In this document: piece by piece, positions 5,996 to 13,254 of the stretch
Numbering within the stretch: the stretch's first letter is position 1
How the letters are laid out: every line of letters begins with the position of its first letter
Origin: JANNGC01 sp043757045
GTDB lineage: Bacteria; Verrucomicrobiota; Verrucomicrobiia; Limisphaerales; SIBH01
Assembly (NCBI GenBank): GCA_043757045.1
Contig: JAYVQC010000236.1
Location: 1-16,039 of the forward strand
Length of the DNA stretch: 16,039 nt
Reading direction: 5' to 3'
Program-made: the position numbers and the translations under genes
The notes under the pieces: model-generated
Databases searched by the model: none
The model's input: the letters and a program-made list of their open reading frames with translations, nothing else
What the model was told of the DNA's origin: nothing

Positions 5996-8503
5996 TCAGT
6001 TCGTGGCCGGGGCCACGACGCGGTAGTAGCGGTCGCTCACGGAGTTGGTGAGGCTGCTGGCGGAGTTGGTCGCGCCCTGGTCGGGAACGCTGACCATCCG
6101 GTTCGAGGAGAGCGCTGGCACATCGCCAACTTTCTTCCAGATCGAGTCCACCTTCTTGCGGTACTCGACGGTGTAGGTGGCGTTGGAGCCGGCGAAGAAA
6201 CGCACGTAAGCCGGCTGCACGTTGTCCGGAGACGGTGTGACGCCGAGGACGCGGAGCACGCTCAGGGCATTGGTCGGATTGGTGCCGGCGATGTATTCGG
6301 CGAGGTTGCTCATGGTGTCGCCGTCGAAATCGAGCGCGGCGTCCGCCGAGTTGGTGGGGTTGAAGCCGAATTGAATTTCCCAGGCGTCGGGGATGCCGTC
6401 GCCGTCAGTGTCTTGCACAGCGGAACTGGAGGGCTGTCCGGTGGTGCGCGCGGCGACGACCCAGTTGATGGGATCGTTACCGAAGAGGAGCGAGTTCTTG
6501 CGTTGCAGTGAGAGACCGCCCGAGGAACTGGGCCAGCGTTGAATGCCATCGGGGTAAGAGGCCCCGTAATTGAGTTTGTCCACACGGATGTAGGGCACGT
6601 AGCCTGCATCGGGATGGGGCGGGAGCTGCACGGGGTCGGGTTTGTAGAGTTCCACACTGTCGCCGGTGTCATTAAGCCGGCCTGCCCACGGGCCATAGAT
6701 CGGAACGTTGTTCGAGACGTTGTAGCGGCTGCGGAAGAGCGCCAGGGCGGAGGCGTTCGTGTAGGGGTTGAAGCCTACGATGAGGCAGAAGGAGTTGGCC
6801 GCCAGGTTGGTGAGCGGGAAGGTGAAATCCACGGCCTTGCGGAGTTTCCAGTGGTTGGTCGGAAAGGCCGGATCGTAAAGCGGCACCGGCAGGCTGGTGA
6901 TGTTGCGCAACTCGATGTATTCGTCATTCGGGTTCTGGTCAAAGAACGGAGTGTTCACGCCGTTGGTGAAGACGAAGTAAATCGAGTTGCTCGGGTTGGG
7001 CATGATTTCGTTGATCACGAGCGGGCCGATCTTCGGGTAAGTGTTGGTCCGGCCCATCCCGGTGCGGAACTCCGAGACGGTGTTCGCCTCGTCCGCGCCA
7101 AACGTCGTCTGCGCCATGGCCACGAACTTGTAATCGTCCGGCACGCTCGTCTTGTAGTAGCCGAAGGAGATGCCGTTGGCAGCGGACTCGAAGGTTTCAT
7201 AGACGCGGTAGCCCGTGAGAGTCCCATTAGTGCCCGGCTGCGAGAGAATGATGCTGTCCCCACGCGCGGAGTTGAACGTGAAGGGACGGGCTGCACTGGA
7301 ACTGTTGAACCCCACCGCCGTGCCCGCGCCCTCGTAAATCGTCCGGTAGCCAAAGGCGGGCACGATGGTGTTGGCGGGGAGGAGATACTTGCGCGGCACA
7401 CTGGGATCGTTGCTCAACCACCAGCCGCCGATGTTCACGTTGGTGGCGGTGCGGTTGTAAAACTCCACTACGTCCTCCTGCGGCGGGTCGGTATGGGAGA
7501 GCAGTTCGTTCACAAAAAAGTTTGTCAGGATCAGAAAGTTCGGTTCACCGGGAGATTTTGTGTCGTAATCATTGATCTTCGGGAAACGGACCACGTTGTC
7601 GGTGTTGCCGTCCGGCAGGTAGCCCTCCGAGATGCCACTCTGCTGGGCACCAAAGATGACGCGGTGAATTTCCAGGAAGTTCGTGTAGAGGATGATCGAT
7701 TCGCCGCCGGAGCTGAGGCTGAAGTTGACCTGGTTCGCGGGGTAGCGATTGGTCGTGCCGGTGGTGCCGCCCTTGCTATTCGCATCAAACTTCACGTAGG
7801 CCAGCGCGCCGGTGCCAATGAAGGAGAGCGGGGCAATCGTGTATTGCATGAAGTTGGCGTTGGTGTCGGTGAGATACAGCCCGCCCAGGGCGACTGGCTT
7901 GTTGGTGCGGTTGTAGAGTTCAAAGTAGTCGTCCCCGGAACTGGGATTGGCCAGCCACTCATTGATGCGAAGCGCGAAGGCGGTGCCGAGGGCCAGGGTG
8001 GTGTTGGCCGAGCCTAGGCTCGGCAGGCCCAGCCTCCATTGGGTGGGGCTGGTCCGCACGATGGAATGGTTCGCCAACTGCAGGCCGTACTCGACTTGGT
8101 CTATGAGCGTCTGCGAGGGGTCGTAAAAAATGAGGTAGCCGCCGCTGGCCTTGATGCCGAAACCAACCACGGGCGGAAGCTGCGTGGAGGCGATGTTGGT
8201 GAAACTGGAATCGAAAGGGATGACCAGGTATTCACCCCCCGAAATTACGGAGCCGGATGGAAAAACGTAACGGGTCGGAAAAGTGTTTGAATCGCTCAGG
8301 CTGCATCCAGACAAGTCCACCGCTTCCGTGCTGGTATTGTAAAACTCCACCATGTCCGTGAAGCCCCCGAACACGTTCGGGATCAGCGTGTTTTCGGCCA
8401 GCACTTCATTGATCCGCACCGCCGCCGGCTGGGCGTGGGCCAAAGTCAGAGAGCAAAGCAAAACCAGCACAGCTGCCAGCCGCAGAAACATTCGTTGTCG
8501 CAT
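5996..8503 (-). CDS. Large secreted protein with four lamin-tail (LTD) domains
   Basis: The product has 835 residues from the ATG at 8503; a TTG two codons upstream is possible but less likely. It begins with a signal peptide (MFLRLAAVLVLLCSLTLAHAQ). Four repeats of the bacterial lamin-tail domain start at about residues 28, 177, 329 and 496. Each opens with a variant of RINE-x-L-A (RINEVLAEN, RINEWLANP, FFVNELLSH, VINEIMPNP), followed 12-30 residues later by the D..E.YN/RN core, the G(W/L)(W/Y)LS/T strand and a later G-D/E-S-I-x-L strand. After the fourth domain comes a calcium-type Asp-rich repeat (DTDGDGIPDAWE, about 698-709) and DFDGDTMSN (725-733), then a fibronectin-like tail. LTD modules are extracellular beta-sandwiches often found with hydrolases or adhesins; there is no catalytic domain here. 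It ends without PEP-CTERM or other sorting signal. Confidence 0.9.
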   Translation of the reverse strand: MRQRMFLRLAAVLVLLCSLTLAHAQPAAVRINEVLAENTLIPNVFGGFTDMVEFYNTSTEAVDLSGCSLSDSNTFPTRYVFPSGSVISGGEYLVIPFDSSFTNIASTQLPPVVGFGIKASGGYLIFYDPSQTLIDQVEYGLQLANHSIVRTSPTQWRLGLPSLGSANTTLALGTAFALRINEWLANPSSGDDYFELYNRTNKPVALGGLYLTDTNANFMQYTIAPLSFIGTGALAYVKFDANSKGGTTGTTNRYPANQVNFSLSSGGESIILYTNFLEIHRVIFGAQQSGISEGYLPDGNTDNVVRFPKINDYDTKSPGEPNFLILTNFFVNELLSHTDPPQEDVVEFYNRTATNVNIGGWWLSNDPSVPRKYLLPANTIVPAFGYRTIYEGAGTAVGFNSSSAARPFTFNSARGDSIILSQPGTNGTLTGYRVYETFESAANGISFGYYKTSVPDDYKFVAMAQTTFGADEANTVSEFRTGMGRTNTYPKIGPLVINEIMPNPSNSIYFVFTNGVNTPFFDQNPNDEYIELRNITSLPVPLYDPAFPTNHWKLRKAVDFTFPLTNLAANSFCLIVGFNPYTNASALALFRSRYNVSNNVPIYGPWAGRLNDTGDSVELYKPDPVQLPPHPDAGYVPYIRVDKLNYGASYPDGIQRWPSSSGGLSLQRKNSLLFGNDPINWVVAARTTGQPSSSAVQDTDGDGIPDAWEIQFGFNPTNSADAALDFDGDTMSNLAEYIAGTNPTNALSVLRVLGVTPSPDNVQPAYVRFFAGSNATYTVEYRKKVDSIWKKVGDVPALSSNRMVSVPDQGATNSASSLTNSVSDRYYRVVAPATN

Positions 8504-8658
8504 AATCAAATTGCACGCGCCGCCGCTTGGTTTGTCTTGGGTGGCTGCGAGTGCGGGACGCTAACACCGACCCTTTCCAATTTCCAGCGGAGAAACGGTG
8601 ACAGGCAAGTGTCAGGTGCATTTCCGAACGGTTTCGCCGGTGCGAGCCGCCCGGCCGG

Positions 8659-9630
8659 TCAGGAGTTATCCTTTGGCTCGAGTGCTGTCAGGACGCGACA
8701 GAGTGCGGTCAGCCGCGCGACGGGTCGGCCGGCGCTTTCCGCCTGCCGCAGCGGTTCCAGAAACAAGGCGTCCAGTTCCAGTGGCTGCTCGCGCTCGAAA
8801 TCAATCAACGTCGAGGCGCGGTAGGCGCCCATGTCGCGAGTGCGGTTGATTTGGTAAGCGGCGTAATCCTCCGGGATCGGCAGGCCCAGCGCATTTGCGG
8901 CGGCAATCACTTCAAGCATCAGTTCCCGCACGAGCGACTCCCAGTGCGCGCCGTCGAGCAACTGGTCGGTGGTGAGGCAGGGCACAAGCGGCGCGGCGGC
9001 ATTCACCGTGCCGGAAACCACCGCGTCGTAGCCCGCCGCACTCGCGACGCCGAGGCCGTTGAAGGGAATGTTCCAGACCAGTTTCTCCCAGTGGGTGCGG
9101 CGCAAGTTGTCCGTGACTTCGCACGGCACGCCGCTGTGGCGAATGGCCGAGGCAATGTCGTGCGTGCGCGGCTCCGGCCAGCCGGAGAATTCGCCGAGGA
9201 TGATTTTACCGTGCGCGAGATGCTGGATGACCCCCGGCTCAAGACGGTTCAAACACACAAAGCACAACCCGCCGAGTACCTGCGCGGGCGGAAATATTTT
9301 CGCCAACTGCTCCTCGTTACCCAAGCCGTTTTGCAATGTGACCACGGCGGTGTGTGCGCCGACCAGCGGCGGCAACAGTTTTGGAAACTGATCATTAGCC
9401 GTTGCCTTCAGCCCGATGAGGACCACATCACATACGCCAATTTCGGCGGGCGTGCGGGCGATGCGCGGATTGAGATGGAAATTCCCCTCGGGACTCAGCA
9501 CGCGCAGGCCGCGTCGGCGCACCGCGTCGTAATCGCTGCGGAGCAGGAAGTGAACTTCCTGCCCGTCGCGCGCGAGCTTCGCGCCGTAGTAACTACCCAG
9601 CGCGCCGCAGCCGACGATGGCAAATTTCAT
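8659..9630 (-). CDS. panE: 2-dehydropantoate 2-reductase family protein (PanE/ApbA)
   Basis: The product has 323 residues. It starts with the nucleotide-binding GxGxxG (VGCGALG, Gly7-Gly9-Gly12). Residues that match the known E. coli enzyme by position and spacing are present: Lys75 (GLKAT), Asn101 (LQNG), catalytic Lys183 with Asn187 and Asn191 (WEKLVWN..FN), Ser273 (STLIDFER), and the acid Glu285 twelve residues later. With these, reduction of ketopantoate to pantoate with NADPH, in pantothenate and coenzyme A synthesis, is chemically supported. The segment between Asn187 and Ser273 is about 22 residues longer than in E. coli. Bacteria often carry several PanE-like paralogues acting on other 2-keto acids, and no pan gene is nearby, so the substrate is less certain than the family. 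It stands alone on the minus strand. Confidence 0.86.
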   Translation of the reverse strand: MKFAIVGCGALGSYYGAKLARDGQEVHFLLRSDYDAVRRRGLRVLSPEGNFHLNPRIARTPAEIGVCDVVLIGLKATANDQFPKLLPPLVGAHTAVVTLQNGLGNEEQLAKIFPPAQVLGGLCFVCLNRLEPGVIQHLAHGKIILGEFSGWPEPRTHDIASAIRHSGVPCEVTDNLRRTHWEKLVWNIPFNGLGVASAAGYDAVVSGTVNAAAPLVPCLTTDQLLDGAHWESLVRELMLEVIAAANALGLPIPEDYAAYQINRTRDMGAYRASTLIDFEREQPLELDALFLEPLRQAESAGRPVARLTALCRVLTALEPKDNS

Positions 9631-9641
9631 GAGGGGTGAAG

Positions 9642-9737
9642 GAGCGGAGTGATGGAGTTATGGAGTGCTGGAGTGCTGGAGTGATTGGGCGGCGGAAAAT
9701 TTTCAGCCCACTCCTCCATGACTCCACCACTCCGCTC
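9642..9737. repeat. Inverted pair of tandem TGGAGTGn repeats
   Basis: Five direct 8-bp units of the form YGGAGTGN run from 9645 to 9684 (two are exactly TGGAGTGC). The 24-bp stretch 9642-9665 reappears in reverse complement at 9714-9737 with 22 of 24 matches. The centre holds TGGGC...GCCCA (9686-9690, 9706-9710) around AAAATTTT. The whole can form a cruciform between the PanE and HU genes. Units are too short and abut too closely for CRISPR. Confidence 0.75.
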
Positions 9738-9744
9738 TTGGTCG

Positions 9745-9783
9745 TAAAACAAAAGGCACCCTGCGGGGCAGAGTGCCTTTTTT
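9745..9783 (-). terminator. Rho-independent terminator of the HU gene
   Basis: A nine-bp stem is formed by AAAAGGCAC (9751-9759) and GTGCCTTTT (9773-9781). On the minus strand it is followed by TTTTGTTTTA (9745-9754 read in reverse). It lies 17 bp beyond the HU stop codon. The plus strand also has Ts after the stem, so it may work both ways. Confidence 0.85.
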
Positions 9784-9799
9784 GAGAAACCGTGTGCGC

Positions 9800-10087
9800 T
9801 TACTTCGCGCCGAGGATGGCGTCCTTCGCGGCCTTGGCCACGCGGAACTTCACGACCTTCTTGGCCGGGATCTGGATGGACTCGCCGGTCGCGGGGTTGC
9901 GTCCGATGCGCGCCTTGCGGTTCACGAGCACGAGCTTGCCGAGGCCTGGCAGCGTGAAGCTGTTCTTCGCGTTCTTGTAGGCGAGGTCGGTGATGGACTC
10001 GAGGATTGTCACGGCCTGTTTCTTGGTGAGGCCGTTCTTTTCGGCCACGGCCGCCGCGATTTGTGATTTGGAGAGAGCTTTAGCCAT
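9800..10087 (-). CDS. HU-family DNA-binding protein
   Basis: The product has 95 residues, close to the usual 90-95 of HU. An N-terminal helical pair (SKSQIAAAVAEKNGLTKKQAVTILESI) leads to the strands and beta-arm. The family signature is clear: GLGKLVLVNRKARIGRNPATGESI (about 49-72), with the arm tip RNPATG carrying the intercalating Pro, then IPAKKVVKFRVAKAAKDAIL at the C-terminus. HU dimers bend and compact DNA in the nucleoid without strict sequence preference. The protein is a histone-like housekeeping factor. It is monocistronic here, with its own promoter region and terminator. The transcript leader is strikingly A-rich just before the ATG and lacks a Shine-Dalgarno. Confidence 0.95.
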   Translation of the reverse strand: MAKALSKSQIAAAVAEKNGLTKKQAVTILESITDLAYKNAKNSFTLPGLGKLVLVNRKARIGRNPATGESIQIPAKKVVKFRVAKAAKDAILGAK

Positions 10088-10146
10088 ACTGTTTTTATTG
10101 GTTGTTTTGTTTTTGTTTGTGCGCTGATTCGCCCGACTCGACCCGT

Positions 10147-10181
10147 ATTAAATCTCTCCAAAGAAGTGGCGCAAGAGATTT
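10147..10181 (-). promoter_or_regulatory. Probable HU promoter with an overlapping inverted repeat
   Basis: On the minus strand TTGCGC (10169-10174) and TTTAAT (10147-10152, five of six to TATAAT) are 16 bp apart, which would place the start of transcription near 10140 and give a leader of about 50 nt. An exact 8-bp inverted repeat, AAATCTCT (10150-10157) and AGAGATTT (10174-10181), brackets the spacer and overlaps both boxes, so it could be an operator. The -35 is weak. Confidence 0.4.
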
Positions 10182-10342
10182 CCTGAATTTTTTCCCAGCA
10201 AAAACGCGGCTTTCGTTCGTGGGCGTGCGCTGGAAAATTATTCGTTTTCAAAACATCAGATCGGGAAGAGCCGGATCTCGAAGGGCCGGACTGGGGCCAC
10301 GCGCGTTTGCTTGTGGTGTGCGGGGCGGGGTAGGGTCCGGCC

Positions 10343-11704
10343 ATGCAACCGCTCCTGTGGCTTCAATACCTCTTCGGTCAGGCGGAGGCGATTCGCCGGG
10401 TGGCGGCGAGCCGCGCGGCACTGTGGACGGGGATCGCCCTGGTGCTGCTCACGAGTGTCGCGCGGAATTATGATCAAACGCTCATCGCGGAAAAACCGTT
10501 CCTCTGGTTCTTCGGGTCACTGCTGTTTTCGTTTGTCTCGGCGACCTGGCTGTACCTGGCGACATACAAAACATTCGCGCGGCGGACCAGTGAGGCGATG
10601 GGTGATCTGAAACCTGCCGCGCAAAGCGGCTGGCCGTCGTTCCTCGGACTCTTCTGGATGACCGCGCCCATCGCGTGGCTCTACGCGATTCCCGTCGAAC
10701 GGTTCCTCGAGTCCCTCACCGCCGCGCGCGTCAATCTCCTGCTGCTCGCCATCGTGTCGCTCTGGCGCGTGCTGCTGATGGCGCGGGTGCTGCAAGTGAC
10801 GACGCGCGCGCCGTTCCTCATGGCGCTGGGCTGGGTGCTGTTCGCGGCAGCGCTCGAAACGCTGGTGCTTGTGTTCTTTGGTGGCTCCTTCGCCAAACGC
10901 ATCATGCAAGGCATGGGCGGGATGCGAAATTCGCCGGAAGAGGAGTTGGTGATGCGCGTCATGGGCGGCGCGTTCACCTGTGCGCTAATCATCGCGCCGG
11001 TGGCGCTGGTCGTTTCGCTCGCGTGGCGTCCGAAGGGGCTGCTTCAGCCGTTGCCTGTGCCGGTGGCGGGGAAAATGAGTTGGGCGAGTTTGTCGGTTGC
11101 GGCGGCGTTCTGGATCGTGCTGGCGATTGCTCCGCAGCGCGAACTGGCGAACAACGTCGCCGTCGAGCAGTTGATGGCGGAAGGCCGGGCACGCGAGGCG
11201 CTGGATTTCATGGCGGCGCGGCAGCCAGGAGATTTCGCGCCCGCGCGCCCGCTGCCGCCGAAGTCGTTCGAGCGGTCGGTGTTCAAGGAATTGCCGCCTT
11301 GTTTCGCAGCGTTGCGCGTCTCGGACCCGCCGTGGGTCCGGGCGCATGTGTTCAAAAAGTTCGAGCAAATGATTTCCCACCTTGGGCCACGCTGGCGGCG
11401 TCCTGTCACGGACAACTCACAACCGCGCGAGCAGCGGATCAAAACCGCCGTGGATGGACTTCTGCGCTACGGGCCGGACGCCAACGGATTGAAGCAGTTG
11501 ATGGATGGTCTGGAGCGAATCCCAGAAGGACAGGCTTGGTTGACGACCAATGATTTTTTTCTCGAAGCAATCTGGCAGGCAAGTTCACTAGCACTTTTGC
11601 GGCTAGGTGTTGATGCCAGACCTGAATCAGAGCGGGCAGTGGACTGGCTCACCCTCTCCAATCAGCTCGCTCCGCGCTTCCTCACCAACGCCCCGCCTCC
11701 ATGA
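10343..11704 (+). CDS. Unknown membrane protein, seven predicted helices plus soluble C-terminal region
   Basis: The product has 453 residues. Hydrophobic segments lie at about 28-42, 53-73, 97-115, 129-149, 155-177, 206-227 and 246-264. The last 190 residues are soluble, with charged and aromatic patches (PPKSFERSVFKELPPCFAAL, RTAVDGLLRYG-like helix) but no motif I know. Function is unknown. The stop codon overlaps the ATG of the radical SAM gene (ATGA, 11701-11704), so the two are translated together and may act in one process, for instance the enzyme modifying a lipid or membrane substrate and this protein holding or moving it; that is inference. The upstream region from 10182 to 10342 holds no other gene. 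The divergent HU gene starts about 255 bp away. Confidence 0.82.
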   Translation: MQPLLWLQYLFGQAEAIRRVAASRAALWTGIALVLLTSVARNYDQTLIAEKPFLWFFGSLLFSFVSATWLYLATYKTFARRTSEAMGDLKPAAQSGWPSFLGLFWMTAPIAWLYAIPVERFLESLTAARVNLLLLAIVSLWRVLLMARVLQVTTRAPFLMALGWVLFAAALETLVLVFFGGSFAKRIMQGMGGMRNSPEEELVMRVMGGAFTCALIIAPVALVVSLAWRPKGLLQPLPVPVAGKMSWASLSVAAAFWIVLAIAPQRELANNVAVEQLMAEGRAREALDFMAARQPGDFAPARPLPPKSFERSVFKELPPCFAALRVSDPPWVRAHVFKKFEQMISHLGPRWRRPVTDNSQPREQRIKTAVDGLLRYGPDANGLKQLMDGLERIPEGQAWLTTNDFFLEAIWQASSLALLRLGVDARPESERAVDWLTLSNQLAPRFLTNAPPP

Positions 11705-13059
11705 AAATCGGCCTCATCGCCATGAGCGGCGTGCGCGTGCGCACGGCGGAACTCGCGGCGCTCGGCGTGACGCTGCCGGGGTTTGTGCGGCGCGGGAAAA
11801 CCATCGCGTCGCTGCCCTCGCTCGGCCTGCTCACCGTGGCCGGACTCACGCCGCCCGGCCACGAGGTCGAATACATTGAACTCGACGGACTCGCGGAACT
11901 GCCCGCGCTCGGCCACTACGATCTCGTCGGCCTCTCGTCGCTCACCGCGTCCATCGAGGACGCCTATCTCGTCGCGGATGAATTTCGCCGGCGCGGCGCG
12001 CGTGTGGTCATGGGCGGGCTGCACGTCTCCAGCCTGCCCGACGAGGCGCTGGCGCATTGCGATGCGGTGGTCATCGGCGGCGCGGAAGGCGCGTGGCCGC
12101 GCGTGGTGGCGGACGCGGCGCGCGGCGCGTTGCAGCCCCGCTACGAAGGCGCGCGCGACGACGTGTTCACGCCGGAGCTTTACGCGCGCCCGCGTTTTGA
12201 TCTGTTGAAACCGCGCGGCTACAACCGCCTGACGGTACAGACCAGCCGCGGCTGCCCGCGCCGTTGTGACTTCTGCGCGGCCAGCCCGCTCATCACGCGG
12301 CGTTACAACCAGAAGCCCGTGCCGCTCGTGCTGGAGGAGATTCGCGCGGCGCGGCGTGTGGGCGGGCAGACGTTCTTCGAACTGGCGGACGACAACACGT
12401 TCCTGAACCACGCCTGGGGCCGCGAGTTTTTGCGCGCCTTGATTCCCGAGCAACTGCGCTGGTTCACAGAGACGGACGCGTCGGTGGCCGATGATTTGGA
12501 ACTGTGTGCTTTGCTGGCCGAGGCGGGCTGCCGCCAATTGCTGATTGGCTTTGAAAGCCCGCGCGCCAACGATCTCGACGGCCTCGACCCTGTGAATTGG
12601 AAACGTGGCGTGGCCGAACGCGCGACGCGTGTCGTGGACACGCTCCAGTCGCGCGGCGTGAGCGTGAACGGTTGTTTCATCCTGGGCCTCGATTCGCACA
12701 CGCCGGAAATTTTCCCCGCCATCCGCGATTTCGTGCGCTCCTCTGGTTTGGCCGAGGTGCAGATCACGGTGCTCACGCCGTTCCCCGGCACGCCGCTGCA
12801 CGCGCGGCTGGCGCGCGAAGGCCGGCTGCTCGCGGAGCGTTACTGGGACCGCTGCACGCTCTTCGATGTGAACTTCCGCCCCGCGCGCATGACCGTGGAA
12901 GAACTGGAGGCCGGGATGCGTTGGCTGTTCCGCGAACTGTATGCACGAGAGGAAACCTCTCGGCGCGCGCGCGATTTCGTGCGGAAGGCGCGCCCGTTCG
13001 AGGCGGTTCTGGCCGGGCGTGCTGGGCCGGTGGCACCGCAGGCTTTGGGACTGCGGTAA
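11701..13059 (+). CDS. B12-binding-domain radical SAM protein
   Basis: The product has 452 residues. The N-terminal 145 or so residues have the Rossmann-like cobalamin-binding layout (KIGLIAMSG start, GLSSLT, then RRRGARVVMGGLHVSSLPDEAL and VIGGAEGAWP). The classic DxHxxG cobalt-ligand motif is absent, as in many relatives. The radical SAM core begins at TSRGCPRRCDFC: Cys185, Cys189 and Cys192 form the CxxxCxxC that holds the 4Fe-4S cluster. Core features follow: ELADDNTF, WFTETDASV, LLIGFES, GCFILGLDSHTPEIF and TPFPGTPLH. These are standard for the methyltransferase/BchE-like class. Substrate is unknown: tailoring of a lipid, cofactor or peptide are all possible. The last nine codons and the TAA are part of a 133-bp repeat element, so the native C-terminus may have been altered. 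Confidence 0.9.
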   Translation: MKIGLIAMSGVRVRTAELAALGVTLPGFVRRGKTIASLPSLGLLTVAGLTPPGHEVEYIELDGLAELPALGHYDLVGLSSLTASIEDAYLVADEFRRRGARVVMGGLHVSSLPDEALAHCDAVVIGGAEGAWPRVVADAARGALQPRYEGARDDVFTPELYARPRFDLLKPRGYNRLTVQTSRGCPRRCDFCAASPLITRRYNQKPVPLVLEEIRAARRVGGQTFFELADDNTFLNHAWGREFLRALIPEQLRWFTETDASVADDLELCALLAEAGCRQLLIGFESPRANDLDGLDPVNWKRGVAERATRVVDTLQSRGVSVNGCFILGLDSHTPEIFPAIRDFVRSSGLAEVQITVLTPFPGTPLHARLAREGRLLAERYWDRCTLFDVNFRPARMTVEELEAGMRWLFRELYAREETSRRARDFVRKARPFEAVLAGRAGPVAPQALGLR

Positions 13060-13164
13060 GAATTACCGCTGTGGATCCCCGCCGGAGGCGAGTCCCCGAG
13101 TGGCCGACGCTCCGCTTGCATCCAGAGCGGCGATGCTCGCCGCAGTCCCAAAGCCTGCGGCGCC
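13032..13164. repeat. 133-bp palindromic element with 25-bp inverted ends
   Basis: The left arm (13032-13056) and the right arm (13140-13164) are inverted copies with 24 of 25 matches. A second inner pair follows, CCGCTGTGGAT (13066-13076) with ATCCAGAGCGG (13120-13130), 10 of 11. A small hairpin GCGGTAA-GAA-TTACCGC (13053-13069) sits at the left arm. The element begins inside the radical SAM gene and supplies its last codons and stop. No transposase or target-site duplication is visible. It looks like a MITE- or REP-type repeat. Confidence 0.82.
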
Positions 13165-13254
13165 ACTCGCCGGACCTGCCCGCCACTTCTCATCACATCC
13201 TAGGGGCAGGCCAAGCTTGACTTGACCCCGCCTTTCCAGAACATCGCGCGCAAC

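Noticed and set aside
6539..8017. Long open frame on the plus strand opposite the lamin-tail gene (over 490 codons)
   Set aside because: It is a GC-bias shadow. The minus-strand protein has a signal peptide and four recognisable domains, while the plus-strand translation is Gly/Val/Arg-rich with no motif.
9645..9684. Short direct repeats considered as a CRISPR array
   Set aside because: Units are 8 bp and abut without spacers; there are no cas genes.
10258..10271. AGATCGGGAAGAGC resembles the start of a sequencing adapter
   Set aside because: It has an extra G and the following bases do not continue the adapter, so chance resemblance is more likely than contamination.
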